Program-made: the position numbers and the translations under genes | From: Prorocentrum cordatum | Taxonomy: Eukaryota; Sar; Dinophyceae; Prorocentrales; Prorocentraceae | DNA: 64,000 bases | NCBI GenBank assembly: GCA_963575745.1 | Contig: CAUYUJ010019926.1 | Location: forward strand, 275,826-339,825 | Reading direction: 5' to 3' | The notes under the pieces: model-generated | Seen by the model: only the letters and a program-made list of their open reading frames with translations | Database searches by the model: none | Told to the model about the DNA's origin: nothing | Shown: positions 33,090-44,795 of the stretch, piece after piece | Layout of the letters: each line of letters begins with the position of its first letter | Numbering within the stretch: the first letter of the stretch is position 1

Positions 33090-33442
33090 TGTTATGCTAT
33101 GCTATGCTATGCTATGCCATGCCATGCTGCGCTGTGTTATGATATGCTATGATATGCTATGCTATGCTATGCTGCGCTATGCTATGATATGAAATGCTAT
33201 GCTAAGCTATGGTATGTCATGTTGCGCTGTGCTATGCTAAGATATGCTATACTATGCGGAGCTGCGCTATGCTATGCTATGCTATGCTATGCTATCATTT
33301 GCTATACTATGCTATGCTGCGCTATGCTATGCTATGCTATGCTATGCTATGCTATGCTTGGCTATGCTATGCTATGCTATGCTATGCTATGCTCTGCTAA
33401 TGCAGCGCTGCGCGATGCTAAGCTAAGCTAAGCTAAGTTAGG
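33090..33442. repeat. TATGC pentamer microsatellite, block 1
   Basis: GCTATGCTAT repeats with GCTGCGC and ATATG variants, ending in a TAAGC run. Open frames read Met-Leu-Cys-Tyr-Ala repeats. Confidence 0.95.
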
Positions 33443-33445
33443 TTA

Positions 33446-33472
33446 ACCCTCTAGGCAGAGCCTAGGTAGGGA
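33446..33472 (+). repeat. 26-bp repeat, left copy
   Basis: A segment with CTAGGCAGAGCCTAGGTAGG occurs here and at 34,167-34,193, about 720 bases apart and bracketing the second pentamer block. The core CTAGGCAGAGCCTAG is a small palindrome. Confidence 0.7.
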
Positions 33473-33649
33473 ATTACAGCCATGCTAATTACCCGAACAG
33501 AGAACTAAACTGGCAACGCGGTTGGCACACACGAGCGCCACTAAATACACCCACAGATCCGGGGCAGGAGGATCAGGAGCTGGATGACGGTGAGGATGAC
33601 GAGGAGGAGCAGGTGGCAGCGGCGGCAGTGGCGGCAGCGGCGGCGTCGC

Positions 33650-34075
33650 TTTGCTTTTGCTTTTGCTTTGCTTTGCGTTGCTCCTGCTTTGCTTTGCTGT
33701 CGCTGCTGTTGCTTTGCCTTTGCTTTGCTGCTATGCTCTGCTATGCTCTGCTATGCATGCTATGCTATGCTGCGCTGTGCTATGCTGTGCTGTGCTGCGC
33801 TATGCTATGCTATGCTATGCTGTGCTATGCTATGCGATGCTATGCTATGCTATGCTATGCTGCGCTTTGCTATGCTATGTTGGGCTATGCTATGATATGC
33901 TATCCTGCGCTATGCTACGCTTTGCTATGCTATGCTGTGTTCTGCTATGCTAAAGCTCAACGGAGCTAAGATGAAGGCAAGCTAAGCTAAGATACACCTG
34001 AGCTAAGATGAAGCTAAGCTAAGCTGAGATGACATAAGCTAAGCTAAGATGAGATAAGCAACGCTAAGCTAAGGG
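33650..34075. repeat. TTTGC and TATGC/TAAGC pentamer microsatellite, block 2
   Basis: TTGCTTTGCTTT repeats pass into GCTATGCTAT and then AAGCTAAGCT repeats, showing stepwise drift of a pentamer unit. Confidence 0.9.
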
Positions 34076-34166
34076 GACGTAACTGGGGGAACCGCGGGGC
34101 GGATACTGGGGGAACCGCCCGGGCCGGTTCCCACTGCCCGGCCCCTTAAGCAAAGAGAGTAAGAAC

Positions 34167-34193
34167 CCTTCTAGGCAGAGCCTAGGTAGGGAA
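34167..34193 (+). repeat. 26-bp repeat, right copy
   Basis: Second copy of the CTAGGCAGAGCCTAGGTAGG segment, here preceded by CCCTT rather than CCCT. Confidence 0.7.
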
Positions 34194-34514
34194 CAAGACA
34201 TGTGGAACACATGTTTAAAACACGTTTAGAACTCTGTCCGACATATTAAGCACATTTCAAATTCAACGATAGGGACTGTTAGGGTGTCCACTGTCGTGGC
34301 ATCCACAATCCTATCCTTAGGACCCCATCCCTCAGGACACCGTCTTTGAGGCATCGGCTCAGCGCCCAGCGACACTCCTCGGAGCAGGGTCGGCCGAGGC
34401 AGCGGCGGCCCTCCCCGGCGTTTGCGCTCCCCGCGGGCCTCCCGGAGGCTCCTCGCCGCCACGGCCGGAGCCGCCTCGGAGAACGCGTCGGCCAGGCTCC
34501 AGCGCCCAGCTTCG

Positions 34515-34732
34515 AAGGCAGGGTGCCCTCCTCCTCCTCCTCCTCCGCCTCCTCCTCCTCCTCCTCCTCCTCCTCCCCGTCCTCCTCCTCCTCCTCCTCC
34601 TCCTCCTCCTCCTCCTCCTCCTCCTCCTCCTCCTCCTCCTCCCCTCCTCCTCCTCCTCCTCCTCCTCCCCTCCCCCTCCTCCTCCTCCTCCTCCTCCTCA
34701 TCCTCCTCCTCCTCCTCCTCCTCCTCAGCAAA
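34515..34732. repeat. CTC trinucleotide microsatellite
   Basis: CTC/TCC run of about 215 bases. Poly-Pro, Leu and Ser frames on plus, poly-Glu on minus. Confidence 0.95.
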
Positions 34733-34834
34733 GCACCCTCATAGCAGCAACGGTGAGGAGGCGGATCGAGGAGCAGGAGGTCGGGTGGTGAAACTCTGCG
34801 CTCCTGGGTAGTTCTCTGTATGCCTAGGCGTGGC

Positions 34835-35265
34835 ATGGGGTGAGGGCACGGCCATGGTGCACCTTGTTGTGTCTCTGCACAGGATCGCTGTCGCGTGACA
34901 GGGGTGGGAGCACGGTCGTGTGCACCGCAGTGTGCTTTTGTACCAGGGATCGTGGCCGTGCGGCAGGGGTAACGAGCACGGCCGCGTGCACCGCATCGTG
35001 TTTTTACCAGGGGTCGTGGCCGTGCGACGGGTGGGAGCACGGCTATGCGCAACGTGGCGCATGTGTTTCGAAAGGGTCGTGGCCGTGTGACAGGAATTAG
35101 ATCACGGCCATGTGCGCCGCATTTTATGTACCATGGGTCGTGGTTGTGTGACAGGGGTGAGAGCGCGGCCATGTGCACCGTAGTGTGTGTTTTCGCAGGA
35201 AGGACCGTGACCGTGTGACGGGTGTGAGAGAACGGCCATGTGCACACCAATATGTTTTTCCTGAT
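34835..35265 (+). repeat. 61-66-bp tandem repeat, ~7 copies
   Basis: GAGCACGGCCATGTGCACC, a TGTGTTTT stretch and GGTCGTGGCCGTGTGACAGG recur at 66, 66 and 61 base intervals and onward. Confidence 0.85.
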
Positions 35266-35339
35266 CATCCTGTGGTGTTGGGCCCTCGTTTTGAAGAGAC
35301 AGCGCCCCGCGTTCCTCACCTCCCGCTGCCCCCTCCCCC

Positions 35340-36430
35340 GCCCCCGCCGCCTCCATTTCGGGTCACCGCTCACACGATTCGTGGCCCCATAGGGAGCTCC
35401 ACCTAAGGCCCCAGTGGGAAAGTTAGCACGCCACCGCCGCCCCATTTCGGCACACCCTCACACCTTTCGTGGCCACATAGGGAGCTCCGCCGAAGGCCAC
35501 AGTGGGAAAGCTCGCATGGCACAGCCGCCCAATTTCGGCACACCCCTCACACGTTGTGTGGACCCATAGGGGGCCCCACCTCAGGCCCAAGTGGGACAGT
35601 TCGCATGGCACCGCCACCCCATGTCGGCAACCCCCTCACACGTTTCGTGGCCCCTTCGGGGGTTCCACCAAAGGCCTCAGTAGGAAAGATCGCATGGCAC
35701 CTCCGCCCCATTTTGGCACACCGCTCACACGATTCGTGGCCCCATACGGAGCTCCACCTAAGGCCTCAGTAAGAAAATTCGCTTCATACGCTTCGTGCCT
35801 CCCTGGGAAGCTCCACCTAAGGCCCCCGTGGGAAAGTTAGCATGGCACTGCCACCTCATGTCGGCACACCCCTCACACGTTTCGTGGTCGCATAGGGCGC
35901 TCCACCTAAGGTCCCAGTAGGAAAGATCGCATGGCACCGCCGCCCCATTACGGCACACCCCTCATACGCTTCGTGGCCCCAAAGGGAGCTCCACCGAAGG
36001 CCCCCAGTGGGACAATTTTCATGGCACCGCCGCTCCATGTCGGAAACATCCCTCATACGCTTCGTGCCTCCCTAGGGAGCTCCACCTAAGGCCCCAATGG
36101 GAAAGTTCGTATGGCGCTGCCGCCCCATGCCGGCACACCCTTCCCACGGTTCGTGGTCCCATAGGGCGCTCCACCTAAGGTCCCAGTGGGAAAGATCGGA
36201 TGGCACCGCCGCCACATTACGGCACACCCCTCATACGCTTCGTGGCCCCGTAGGGAGCTCCACCTAAGGCCCCAGCAGGAAGGTTCGCATGGCACCGCTG
36301 CTCCATTTCGGCACACCCTTCACACGCTTCGTGGCCCCATAGGGAGCTCCACGGAAGGCCCCAATGGCGAAGTTCGCATTCGTCCGCCCGATTCATGTCG
36401 GCACACCCTTCACGCGCTTCGTGACAGAAG
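35340..36430 (-). repeat. 89-bp tandem repeat, ~12 copies
   Basis: GTGGCCCCATAGGGAGCTCC recurs at 35,381, 35,469, 35,558, 35,647 and 35,736 (88-89 base steps), then on with one 59-base step. Each unit also contains GGAAAGTTCGCATGGCACCG and CATTTCGGCACACCCCTCAC. It is the reverse-strand relative of the degenerate repeats at 250-1,110. Confidence 0.9.
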
Positions 36431-36434
36431 GCTA

Positions 36435-37460
36435 CACCGCGTGCGGTACTCGGAGTTTGCGCGCCCCCCTCCTTCCGTCTCATCTCCCTCGCGGTACTCG
36501 CAGCTGTATATGATTGGGTCCTTTGTTAGGCTAATTTGCACGGGCCCTGGCCGTCTGGACCAACAATGCAGCCGGCATTGAAGCAAGAGCAAGATTCCTG
36601 AACGAAGTGGGAGGAAGTCTCAGGCGACACGCTTATTCCGGGAGTGTGGTCTTCTACCTCTCACCGTCCGTCCTGTGGCATTTCTGCATTTTATTTACAA
36701 ATGGTAGAGCCCTTCAGCCTGAGCGCTATCAGGGAACGCGCGGATTTCTGTCAGGAGGGAAAAAACCCACAAACACAATTACTGAATCGTCGATCCCTCA
36801 GAAAACATGGGAAAATATGGAAAGTGTGGGGGGGGTGGGGGGGAGACAAAACCCCAGAAAATATAGGGAAAATATGGGGCATCTTTTTGCTTGTGTGTAT
36901 TTATTTGTGTGTCCCAGGGCCCCTTCATTCTTGGAGCGGCGCCGGGGCCTCCTGCCGCGCCTCCGGCGCCGAGCCAGGCTCCGAGATTCGTGCTGGTGCC
37001 GCTCCGCACAGCTCTTCCCAGGTCGTGGGCGTCCTGGAGGCCCGCGTTGGGTCCAGGGTTATGATGTTCCAACCTACTTTAGCCTCGATCACCAGAGCGA
37101 ATTCCGAGCACCAGAAAAGTACCCCCAAGCTCTCGAGGGTTTTCACGCGTCGGGCCCTGGGAGACACTGTTTCGACACTCTCTCTTTCGACACTTTTCTA
37201 GGTGCTCGAAATCATTCCTGGGACGTGGTCCTAAAGTACGATGGGAGCAACAGAAGCCCAGGGGCTGACAAAAAAAAGCAACCCTGGCATGCAAAAGCTG
37301 GCCCAGGGCGGAAAAGCTGCGGCGCTCAGTTGCTCCTCTCGCCCTGGGCGTTCGGAGGCCCGCGCTGGGGCCCAGGGCCGCAAGGACGACCCGGGATGAG
37401 TAGCTCGTCCCTGGGATGGGGGCCGATGGCACAAAGCAGCAACAAGGCTATGCTGCTGCT
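36435..37460. other. no recognised gene
   Basis: A plus frame of 579 codons begins here and runs into the following GAT repeat. Its first 280 codons have no known motif and its rest is poly-Asp, so I do not call it a gene. GGAGGCCCGCG..GGGCCCAGGG-like pieces near 37,035 and 37,360 are related to each other. Confidence 0.4.
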
Positions 37461-37465
37461 AAACA

Positions 37466-37728
37466 AGAATAATGATGATGACGATGCTGATGCTGATGAT
37501 AATGATGATAATGCTGATGCTGATGCTGATGCTGATTCTGATGCTGATGACGATGACGATGACGATGCTGATGACGATGACGATGATGGTGCTTCTGATG
37601 ATGATGCGGATGATGATCATGATGCTTATGCTGATGCTTATGCTCATTATTATGCTGATGCTGATGCGATTGCTTCTGATTATGACGAGTATGAGGATGA
37701 TGATGATGATGGTGGTGGTGGTGATGAC

Positions 37729-37788
<60 letters not shown>

Positions 37789-38117
37789 GGTCGTGATGAT
37801 GATGATGATGATGACGACGCTGATGATGATGATGATGAGGATGACGATGATGACGATGCTGATGGTGATGATGATGATGATGATGAGGATGATGGTAGTG
37901 CTGACGAACATTATGGTGGCTGTGGTGGTGGTGACGATGATGATGGCGATGCCGCTGCTACTGCTGATGATGATGATGATGTTGATGTTGGTGGTAATGA
38001 TGATCATTCTGACGATGCTGCTGCTGATGATCATTCTGACGATGCTGCTGCTGATGATGGTGATGATGATGACGACGCTGATGATGACGAGGATGACGAC
38101 GACGTTTACGATGATGA

Positions 38118-38155
<38 letters not shown>

Positions 38156-38235
38156 ATGATGATGCTGATGATGATGAGGAGGATGAGGAGGCGCAGGAGC
38201 AGAAGCAGGAGCAGGAGGAGGAGGAGGAGGAGGAA
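37466..38235. repeat. GAT microsatellite region, ~770 bp
   Basis: Interrupted GAT/GCTGAT repeats end in GGA. They read as poly-Asp in one frame. Confidence 0.95.
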
Positions 38236-38344
38236 AGGGAGCGTCAAGTTAACCAGGTCGAGCGAGTCAGCGGGCCCCGCCCATTCCCTTCCTCCCTCAC
38301 ACAATGCATCTCAAACTACGAATCGAGCGTGCGTGGAACGGCTT

Positions 38345-38935
38345 GACACTGGGATCGGAAGGCGGTCCCACCTAGCGGACGGAAGGCGCTCGCGCGCGGC
38401 CCCAACTCCGACGATCTGGCGAGTGGCAAACCACACGGGCTGCTGCCAGTTTCACGTGCCAGTTGCGCGGCGCCCATGGGAGGACAGCATTTCGCCCGCT
38501 CTCGCGCGGCCCCGGACGAGACGTGCGCCGCCCCCGCGCGGGAACACGCCCACTTCCGAGCGGCACGTGCGCGGAGCTTGGGCGAGGGCGGCCAGTCGCC
38601 CGCTCGCGCGGGGATCCAAAACTTGACGAGTGAAACCATGCGCCGTGCCGAGGCGGGCGAGCCACGTTCACGCGAAATCTTCGCAGCGCCCAGGCGAGAG
38701 CAGCAGATTTCCGTCCTCTCGCGCGTCGACGAATCGGCGTGCGAAGCATGTGCGGCGCGGCCACGCGGGAGTTCAGTTCCCTGGAAAAGCGAGCGCGGCG
38801 CCGAGGCGAGATCAATACTTCGCCCTTTCGCGCGGGATGTGCAGGGCGTCCCACTCCGGCTTCAGATTCTGCGACGTGGGGACAGCGCGCCCATGTGGAG
38901 AGCAAAACGAAGACTCGGCATGTCTTGTGACGGGT
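38345..38935. repeat. degenerate GC-rich repeats
   Basis: Recurring pieces such as CGCCCGCTCTCGCGCGG, GCGCCGAGGCGAG and CGCGCGGGA suggest an old tandem family with a unit near 110 bases. No gene is recognised. Confidence 0.45.
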
Positions 38936-39740
38936 AGGATGGATCCCCCGGGAGTGGCCGGCTGTCGGCCCGCTAGGCTGCAACACAGGAGTCAAGTGAC
39001 TTACGTCATTCCGCCGACCCCCAGGAAAGGCAAAGAGCAGCACACGAGCGCGGAAGTCATTCGGAGCGTTGGGCCCGAAGACACTGTGCCGTATCTCGAT
39101 TATCTCGGGGCCTTGCTGGCTCTTTTGGGGGCCTTCGGAGCTGGGCGGTCTTTGTCGGAAGGTTCTGTTGGCCAGGCACGATGTCAAGTGCGTCGAGCGT
39201 TTCTCGAGCAGGATTCGGGCCTCTGGGAAAGGAGAGATCGATGGGGAAGGCTGAGGCCGATCATGTCGCGCGCAGTCTGACCCTTGCGAATGTGGGTAGA
39301 CGGTCTCCGCTCAGGGAAGGCTGTGAGAGGCAATCGCACAAAGCGTTCTGGGAACCGCTTCGGGGCGTTGTCGAGGTCTCGCGACGGCCACTGGGGGGCG
39401 TCCACGGAGTGTGGAGATGCAGTGAGAAGAGAGCTTGCAGCGCGAAGAAAGCGGGTCAAGAGGCGCGTGGATGCATATGAGGGTTCTTGGGATGCTTCTC
39501 AGGGGCATCTTGGATGGCTCATTGTGGCACCTGGGGAGCTTTTTTGAGCTTCTTGGGAGCCTCTTGGGGGCCTCGTCGGGGCTTCTCGGAGGCCTCGGGG
39601 GCCTCTAGTGGGCTTGGGGTCATCTTGGGGGGAAAGGTTCAGCTTGACAGTTCGTATTGGCCCTTTTGGGTGCCTCTTCGCATCTTGCGCCGTCTTGGGG
39701 CTCTCTTGGGTTGTGTGTGTGTGTGTTTGTGTTTGAGGCT
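38936..39740. other. no recognised gene
   Basis: Mixed sequence. The end (39,490-39,700) carries the CTTGGGGGCCTC motif family. A short TG run lies at 39,715-39,735. Confidence 0.4.
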
Positions 39741-39744
39741 AGTC

Positions 39745-40005
39745 AAAGAACTCTAATAATACTCTGATCCAACTCTGATTCAACTCTGGCCCGGAACTCT
39801 GTTTCATCTTTGATTTTCTCGAAACTCTGATTTAACCCTGGTCTGAACTCCGATTTAATTCTGATTCGGCTATGTCCCCGACCAGAGCTAAATCAGAGTT
39901 CAATCAGAGTTCCAGACCAGAGCTAATTCAGAGCTTCAGCTAAACCAGAGAGATGAACCAGAGTTTCAGGCCAGAGCCAAATCAGAGTTTCGTAAGAGCG
40001 CGCCC
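39745..40005. repeat. fold-back of AACTCTGATT / AATCAGAGTT repeats
   Basis: The left half repeats ACTCTGATTC and AACTCTGG, and the right half repeats CAGAGTT, AATCAGAG and CCAGAGCTAA. The two halves are multi-unit inverted repeats about a centre near 39,875. Confidence 0.8.
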
Positions 40006-40029
40006 GTACGGAACTCAATACTAAAAGGG

Positions 40030-40375
40030 GGGACCCAGCTTCAAGCCACCCCCGCCCCCCTTCCTTCGAAAAGAGGGGGGGAGCTTCCGAAGCTACCCCC
40101 CCTCCCTTCTAAAGGGTTTCTAAGCTAGGGGGGCCCTGGCTAAATGGGGGGGGGGCTTCGAAGCTATCCCCCCCCTCCCTCCCTTTTCCGGGGCCGAAGG
40201 TGAGCCCGGGCTTCCCTTTCAAGGCGGGGGGGGGCTTCGGAAGCTACCCCCACCCCTCCTTTCTTTTTTTTGGTCTGGACACTGGGGGGGCGGCTTCAAG
40301 CTACCCCCCCCCCTCCTGTGCAAAGGAGGGGGGGGGGGCTTCCGAAGCTACCTCTCTTCCCCCCTCCCTTCCGGG
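40030..40375. repeat. array of G-run / C-run palindromes
   Basis: At least five units have the form G-run, GCTTCCGAAGCTA or GCTTCGAAGCTA, C-run (near 40,073, 40,147, 40,228, 40,285 and 40,325). Each is a palindrome of 26-32 bases with G and C homopolymer arms. Confidence 0.85.
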
Positions 40376-40439
40376 GCTCTGGCAAAATGGCTGAATCCTT
40401 GACGACAGGTGCGCACTGCAGTGCTAGACAACGAAATTG

Positions 40440-42985
40440 GAGAATAACGTCGACCCCTGGTTCGTTTTCTTACTTTCTTGTTTTCTCGGCCCCTGGTTCG
40501 TAGTCTCGTTTTCTCGGGCCCTGATTCCTTCTATCGTTTTCTCATTTTCTCGGCCCCTGGTTCGCTTTCTTGTTTTCTCGTGTTTTCGGCTCCTGGGTCG
40601 CGGTCTCGTTTTCTTTGACCCTGGTTCGCGTTCTCGCTTTCTCGTTTTCTCGGCCCCTGGGTTGTGGTTTTCTTTTCACGGACGCTGGTTAGTATTCCCG
40701 TTTTCTGGTTGTGTCGGCCCCCGGGTGGTGGCCTCGTTTTCTCTGACCCTGCTTCGTTTTCTCGTTTCTTCGTTTTCTCGGCTCCTGGGTCGTGGTCTCG
40801 TTTTCTCGAACAAGCGTTTTCTGGTGATCTCGGCACCTGGGTCGTGGGTCGTTTTCGCGTTTTCTCATTTCCTCGGCTCTTGGGTCGTGGTCTCGTTTTC
40901 TCGGGGCCTGGTTCGTTTTCTCGTTCTTTTGTTTTCTAGGCCTGTGGGTCGTGGTCTCGTTTTCTCTGTTCCGGTTCGTTTTTTCGTTTTCTTGTTTTCT
41001 ACGCCTCTGGTTCGCAGTCTCATTTTCTCGGGCCCTGATTCCTTTTATCGGTTTCTCGTTTTCTCGGCCCCTGGTTCGTTTTCTTGTTTTCTCGGACCCT
41101 GGTTCGTTTTCGCGTTTTCTGTGCCCTTGGGTCGTGGTCTCGTTTGCTCGGATTTTGTTTTGTTTTCTCGTTTTCTCGTGTTCTTGGCCCCTGGGTCGTG
41201 GTCTCGTTTTCTCGGACCCTGATTCGTTGTTTTCTTTTTCGTTTTCTCGGATTTTGTTTTTTGTATTGTTTTTTCGGGCCCTGGTTCGTGATCTCGTTTT
41301 CTTGTTTTCCCGGCCCCTGGGTCGTGGTGTCATTTTTCTTCGGACACTTATTAGTTTACTCGTTTTCTCGTGTTCTCGGCCCCTGGGTCTGGTCTCGTTT
41401 TCTCTGACCCTGGCTCTTTTTTTGTTTTCTCGGCCCCTGGATCGTGGCCCCGTTTTCTCGAACCCTGGATTGCGGTTGGTTCGTTTTCTCGTTTTGTCGG
41501 CCCCTGGGTCGTGGTCTCGTTTTCTCGGGCCCCGGTTCGTTTTCTCGTTTTCTCGTTGTCTCGGCCCCTGGGTCGTGGTCTCGGATTCTCAGGCCCCGGT
41601 TCGTTTTCTCGCTTTTTTGTTTTCTCGGCCTCTGGGTTTTTGTCTCGTTTTCTCGGCCATTGGTTCGTTGTCTTGTTTTATCGTTTTCTCGGCCCCTGGG
41701 CCGTGGTCTTCGTTTTCTCTGACCCTGATTCGTTGTCTCGTTTTCTTGTTTTATCGTCCCCTGGGTCGTGGTCTTGTTTTCTCTGACCCTTGTTCGTTTT
41801 CTCGTTTTCTTGTTTTCTCGGCCCCTGGGTCGTGGTCCAGTTTTCTCGGACCATGGTTTGTTTTATCGTTTTCGCATTCTCTCGGCCCCTTGGTCGTGGT
41901 CTCGTTTTCTCTGGTTCGTTTTCTCGTTTTCTTGTTTTCTCGGCCCCGGGGTCGTGGTCCAGTTTTCTCGGACCCTGGTTTGTTTTATCGTTTTCGCATT
42001 CTCTCTTCCCCTTGGTCGTGGTCTCGTTTTCTCGGACCCTGGTTCGTTTTCTCGTTTTCTTGTTTTCTCGGCTCCTGGGTCGTGGTCCAGTTTTCTCGGA
42101 CCCTGGTTTGTTTTATCGTTTTCGCATTCTCTCTGCCCCTTGGTCGTGGTCTCGTTTTCTCGGAACCTGGTTCGTTTTCTCGTTTTCTTGTTTTCTCAGC
42201 CCCTGGGTCGTGGTCCAGTTTTCTCGGACCCTGGTTTGTTTTATCGTTTTCGCATTCTCTCTGCCCCTTGGTCGTGGTCTCGTTTTCTCGGACCCTGGTT
42301 CGTTTTCTCGTTTTCTTGTTTTCTCGGCTCCTGGGTCGTGGTCCAGTTTTCTCTGTTCCGGTTCGTTTTCTCGTTTTCTCTGCTCCTGGGTCGTGGTTTG
42401 GTTTTCTCGGGCCATGGTTCGTTTTCTCGTTTTCTCGTTTTCTCTGCTCCTGGGTCGTGGTCTGGTTTTCTCGGACGCTGGTTTGTTTTCTCATTGCCTC
42501 GTTTTCTCGGCCCCTGGTTCGTAGTCTCGTTTTCTCGGGCCCTGATTCCTTTTATCGTTTTCTCGTTGTCTCGGCCCCTGTGTCGTGGTCTCGTTTTCTA
42601 GAACCGATCTTTGTGTTTTCTCGGCCTGGGTCGTGGTCTCCTTTGCTCGTACGGACCTTGGTTTGTTTTATCGTTTTCTCGTGTTCTCGGCCCCTGGGTC
42701 GTTATCGTGTTTTCTTGGACCCTCGTTCATTGTCTCGTTTTCTTGGCTTCTGGGTTTTTGTTTCGTTTTCTTGGGCCCTGGTTCGTTTTCTCGTTTTTCT
42801 CGTTTTCTCGGCCCTTGGGTTGTGTTCTCGCTTTCTCGGGCCCTGGTTCGTTTTCTCGTTGTCTCGTTTTCTCGACCCCTGGGTCGTGGTTTCGTTTTCT
42901 CGGGCACTGGCTTGTTTTCTCGTTGTCTCGTTTTGTCGGCCACTGGGTCGTGGTCTCGTTTTATCGGACCCTGTTCCGTTTTCGC
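40440..42985. repeat. CTCGTTTTCTCGGCCCCTGG minisatellite, ~2.5 kb
   Basis: Units built from CGTTTTCTCG, GGCCCCTGGGTCGTGGTCTC and GGACCCTGGTTCG repeat through the region. Between 42,077 and 42,333 a higher-order period of 128 bases is clear. Stop codons are rare on both strands, giving plus frames of up to 900 codons that read Phe-Ser-Arg-Phe-Leu-Val repeats. They are artefacts. Confidence 0.9.
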
Positions 42986-43244
42986 TCTCTTTCCTACCTC
43001 GTCCATCCCCTCCCTCCTTCCTCCGCTTCCCTCTCCCCCCCTTTCCATCTTCCCCCGTTCGCGCCCCTCTTCCCCCCCCTCTCGTCCTCAGTTTGTCTCT
43101 TTCCTCCGTCCCTTATCCCCCCCATTATCCTCCACCTTCCTCCCCCTCTTCCCGGCCCTCCCTTATCCTCCACCGTCCCTCCCTTTCCTTTTCCTCCTCG
43201 CCCTCCTCCCCTTATCCCCTTCCTTATCCTTCCACCTTCCCTTA

Positions 43245-43600
43245 TGGCTCCGGCCATCGCTCCCGTCTTCGATCCCGCCCTCGCTCTCGCCCTCGTTCCC
43301 GCCCTCGTTCCCGCCCTCGTTCCCGCCCTCGTTCCATCCTTCGTTTCCGCCCTCGTTCTCGCCTTCGCTTCCGCCGTCGTTCCCGCCCTCGTTCCCGCCG
43401 TCGCTCCCTCGTTCTCGCCCTTGTCTCTGCCCTCGTTCCCGCCCTCGTTCCCGCCCTCGTTCCCGCCCTCGTTCTCGCCCTCGTTCCCGCCCTCGTTCCC
43501 GCCCTCGTTCTCGCCCCCGTTCTCGCCCTCGTTCTTGCCCTCGTTCCCGCCCTCGTTCTCGCCCTCGTTCTCGCCATCGTTTTCGCCCTCGTTCCGGGGC
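43245..43600. repeat. CTCGTTCCCGCC 12-bp minisatellite, block 1
   Basis: CCCTCGTTCCCG units and close variants repeat in tandem. Frames read Arg-Ser-Arg-Pro or Ala-Leu-Val-Pro. Confidence 0.95.
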
Positions 43601-43609
43601 TGGCCGGAG

Positions 43610-43885
43610 GCTCCCCAGGGAGCCCAAGGGCCGCCCGGGGAAGTCAGACTTGAAACAGAGTTTCGGCCAGACCTCAAACAGACTTCAGAGATTTGGCCAG
43701 ACCTTAAACAGACCTCAAACAGACTTTAAACAGACCTCAAACAGACCTAAATCAGAGTTTGGCCCAAAACATACCTCAGACAGACCTCGAACAGACCTCC
43801 CGGAGGGGGGGTTCCCCGGAGGCGCCCGGGGAATTCCCGAGGCGCCTGGAGGAATCCCGGAGGCGCTCAGAGGCGGCCCCCGTTC
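43610..43885 (+). repeat. CAGACCTCAAA unit block between minisatellite blocks
   Basis: CAGACCTCAAACAGACTT-type units (43,650-43,795) lie between two GGAGGCGCCCGG/CCCCAGGGAGCC-type GC-rich pieces. Confidence 0.7.
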
Positions 43886-44530
43886 TCGCCCTCGTTTTCG
43901 CCCTCGTTCCCACCTTCGTTCCCGCCCTCGTTCCCGCCCTCGTTCTCGCCCTCGTTCCCGCCCTCGTTTTCGCTTTCGTTCCCGCCCTCGTTCCCGCCCT
44001 CGTTCTCGCCTTCGTTCTCGCCTTCGTTTTAGCCTTCGCGCCCGCTGTCGCTCACGCCCTGGTTCCCGCCGTCGCTCCCGCCTTTGTTCGCGCCCTTGTT
44101 CCCGCCCTCGCCCTCGCTCTCGTTTCCAACCTCGTTCCCGCCTTCGTTCTCGCCCTCGTTCTCTCCCTCGCTCCCGCCCTCGTTCCCGCCTTCGTTCCCG
44201 CCCTCGTTCTCGCCCTCGTTCCCGCCCTCGTCCCCGCCCTCGTCCCCGCCTTTGTTCTCGCCTTCATTCCCGCCCTCGTTCCCGCCCTCGTTCTCGCCTG
44301 TGTTCGCGCCCTCGTTCTCGCTCATCGCCCCCGCCGTCGTTCCCGCCCCAGTTCCCGCCTGCGCCTCCGGCTTCTTTCTCGCGATCGTTCCCACCCTTGC
44401 CCCTTGTCTCCGCCTTCGTTCTGGCCCTCGCTCCCGCCCTCGTTCCTTCCCTTTTCGCTCCCTCTCCGGGCCGCTTGTTCGGTCCTCCGACCTCGTTCCC
44501 GCCCTCGCGCCCGCTCTCGCCCCCGCCGCC
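43886..44530. repeat. CTCGTTCCCGCC 12-bp minisatellite, block 2
   Basis: Same unit as the block at 43,245-43,600, decaying to the right. Confidence 0.9.
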
Positions 44531-44639
44531 CTTCCCCTTTTCCTCCTCCGCCTCATTCTCGGCCCTTCTGATCTGCGTCTTTCCACCCTCCTCGGTGCCG
44601 CCCTTCCCTCTCTCTTCACTCGCCGTCCCTCTCCTCGCC

Positions 44640-44795
44640 CTCCTCCTCCTCCTTCCCCCTCCTCCTCCCCCTTCCTCCTCCTCCTCCTCCTCCTCCTCCT
44701 CCTCCTCCTCCTCCTCCTCCTCCTCCTCCTCCTCCTCCTCCTCCTCCTCGTCCACCTCCCCCCCCTCCTCCTCCTCCTCCTCCTCCCCCGCCGCC
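44640..44795. repeat. CTC microsatellite
   Basis: CTC/TCC run with few interruptions. Confidence 0.95.

Noticed and set aside
34380-34515. Minus-strand segment with GC-rich third positions (FEAGRWSLADAFSEAAP)
   Set aside because: Codon pattern is suggestive, but there is no acceptor tract on that strand and no family match.
36607-38346. 579-codon plus-strand open frame
   Set aside because: The second half is a GAT microsatellite read as poly-Asp. The first half has no recognised motif and crosses unrelated sequence.
40951-43653. 900-codon plus-strand open frame
   Set aside because: It is a reading frame through a TTTTCTCG/CTCGGCCCC minisatellite and then a CTCGTTCCCGCC minisatellite. The amino-acid pattern follows the DNA repeat.
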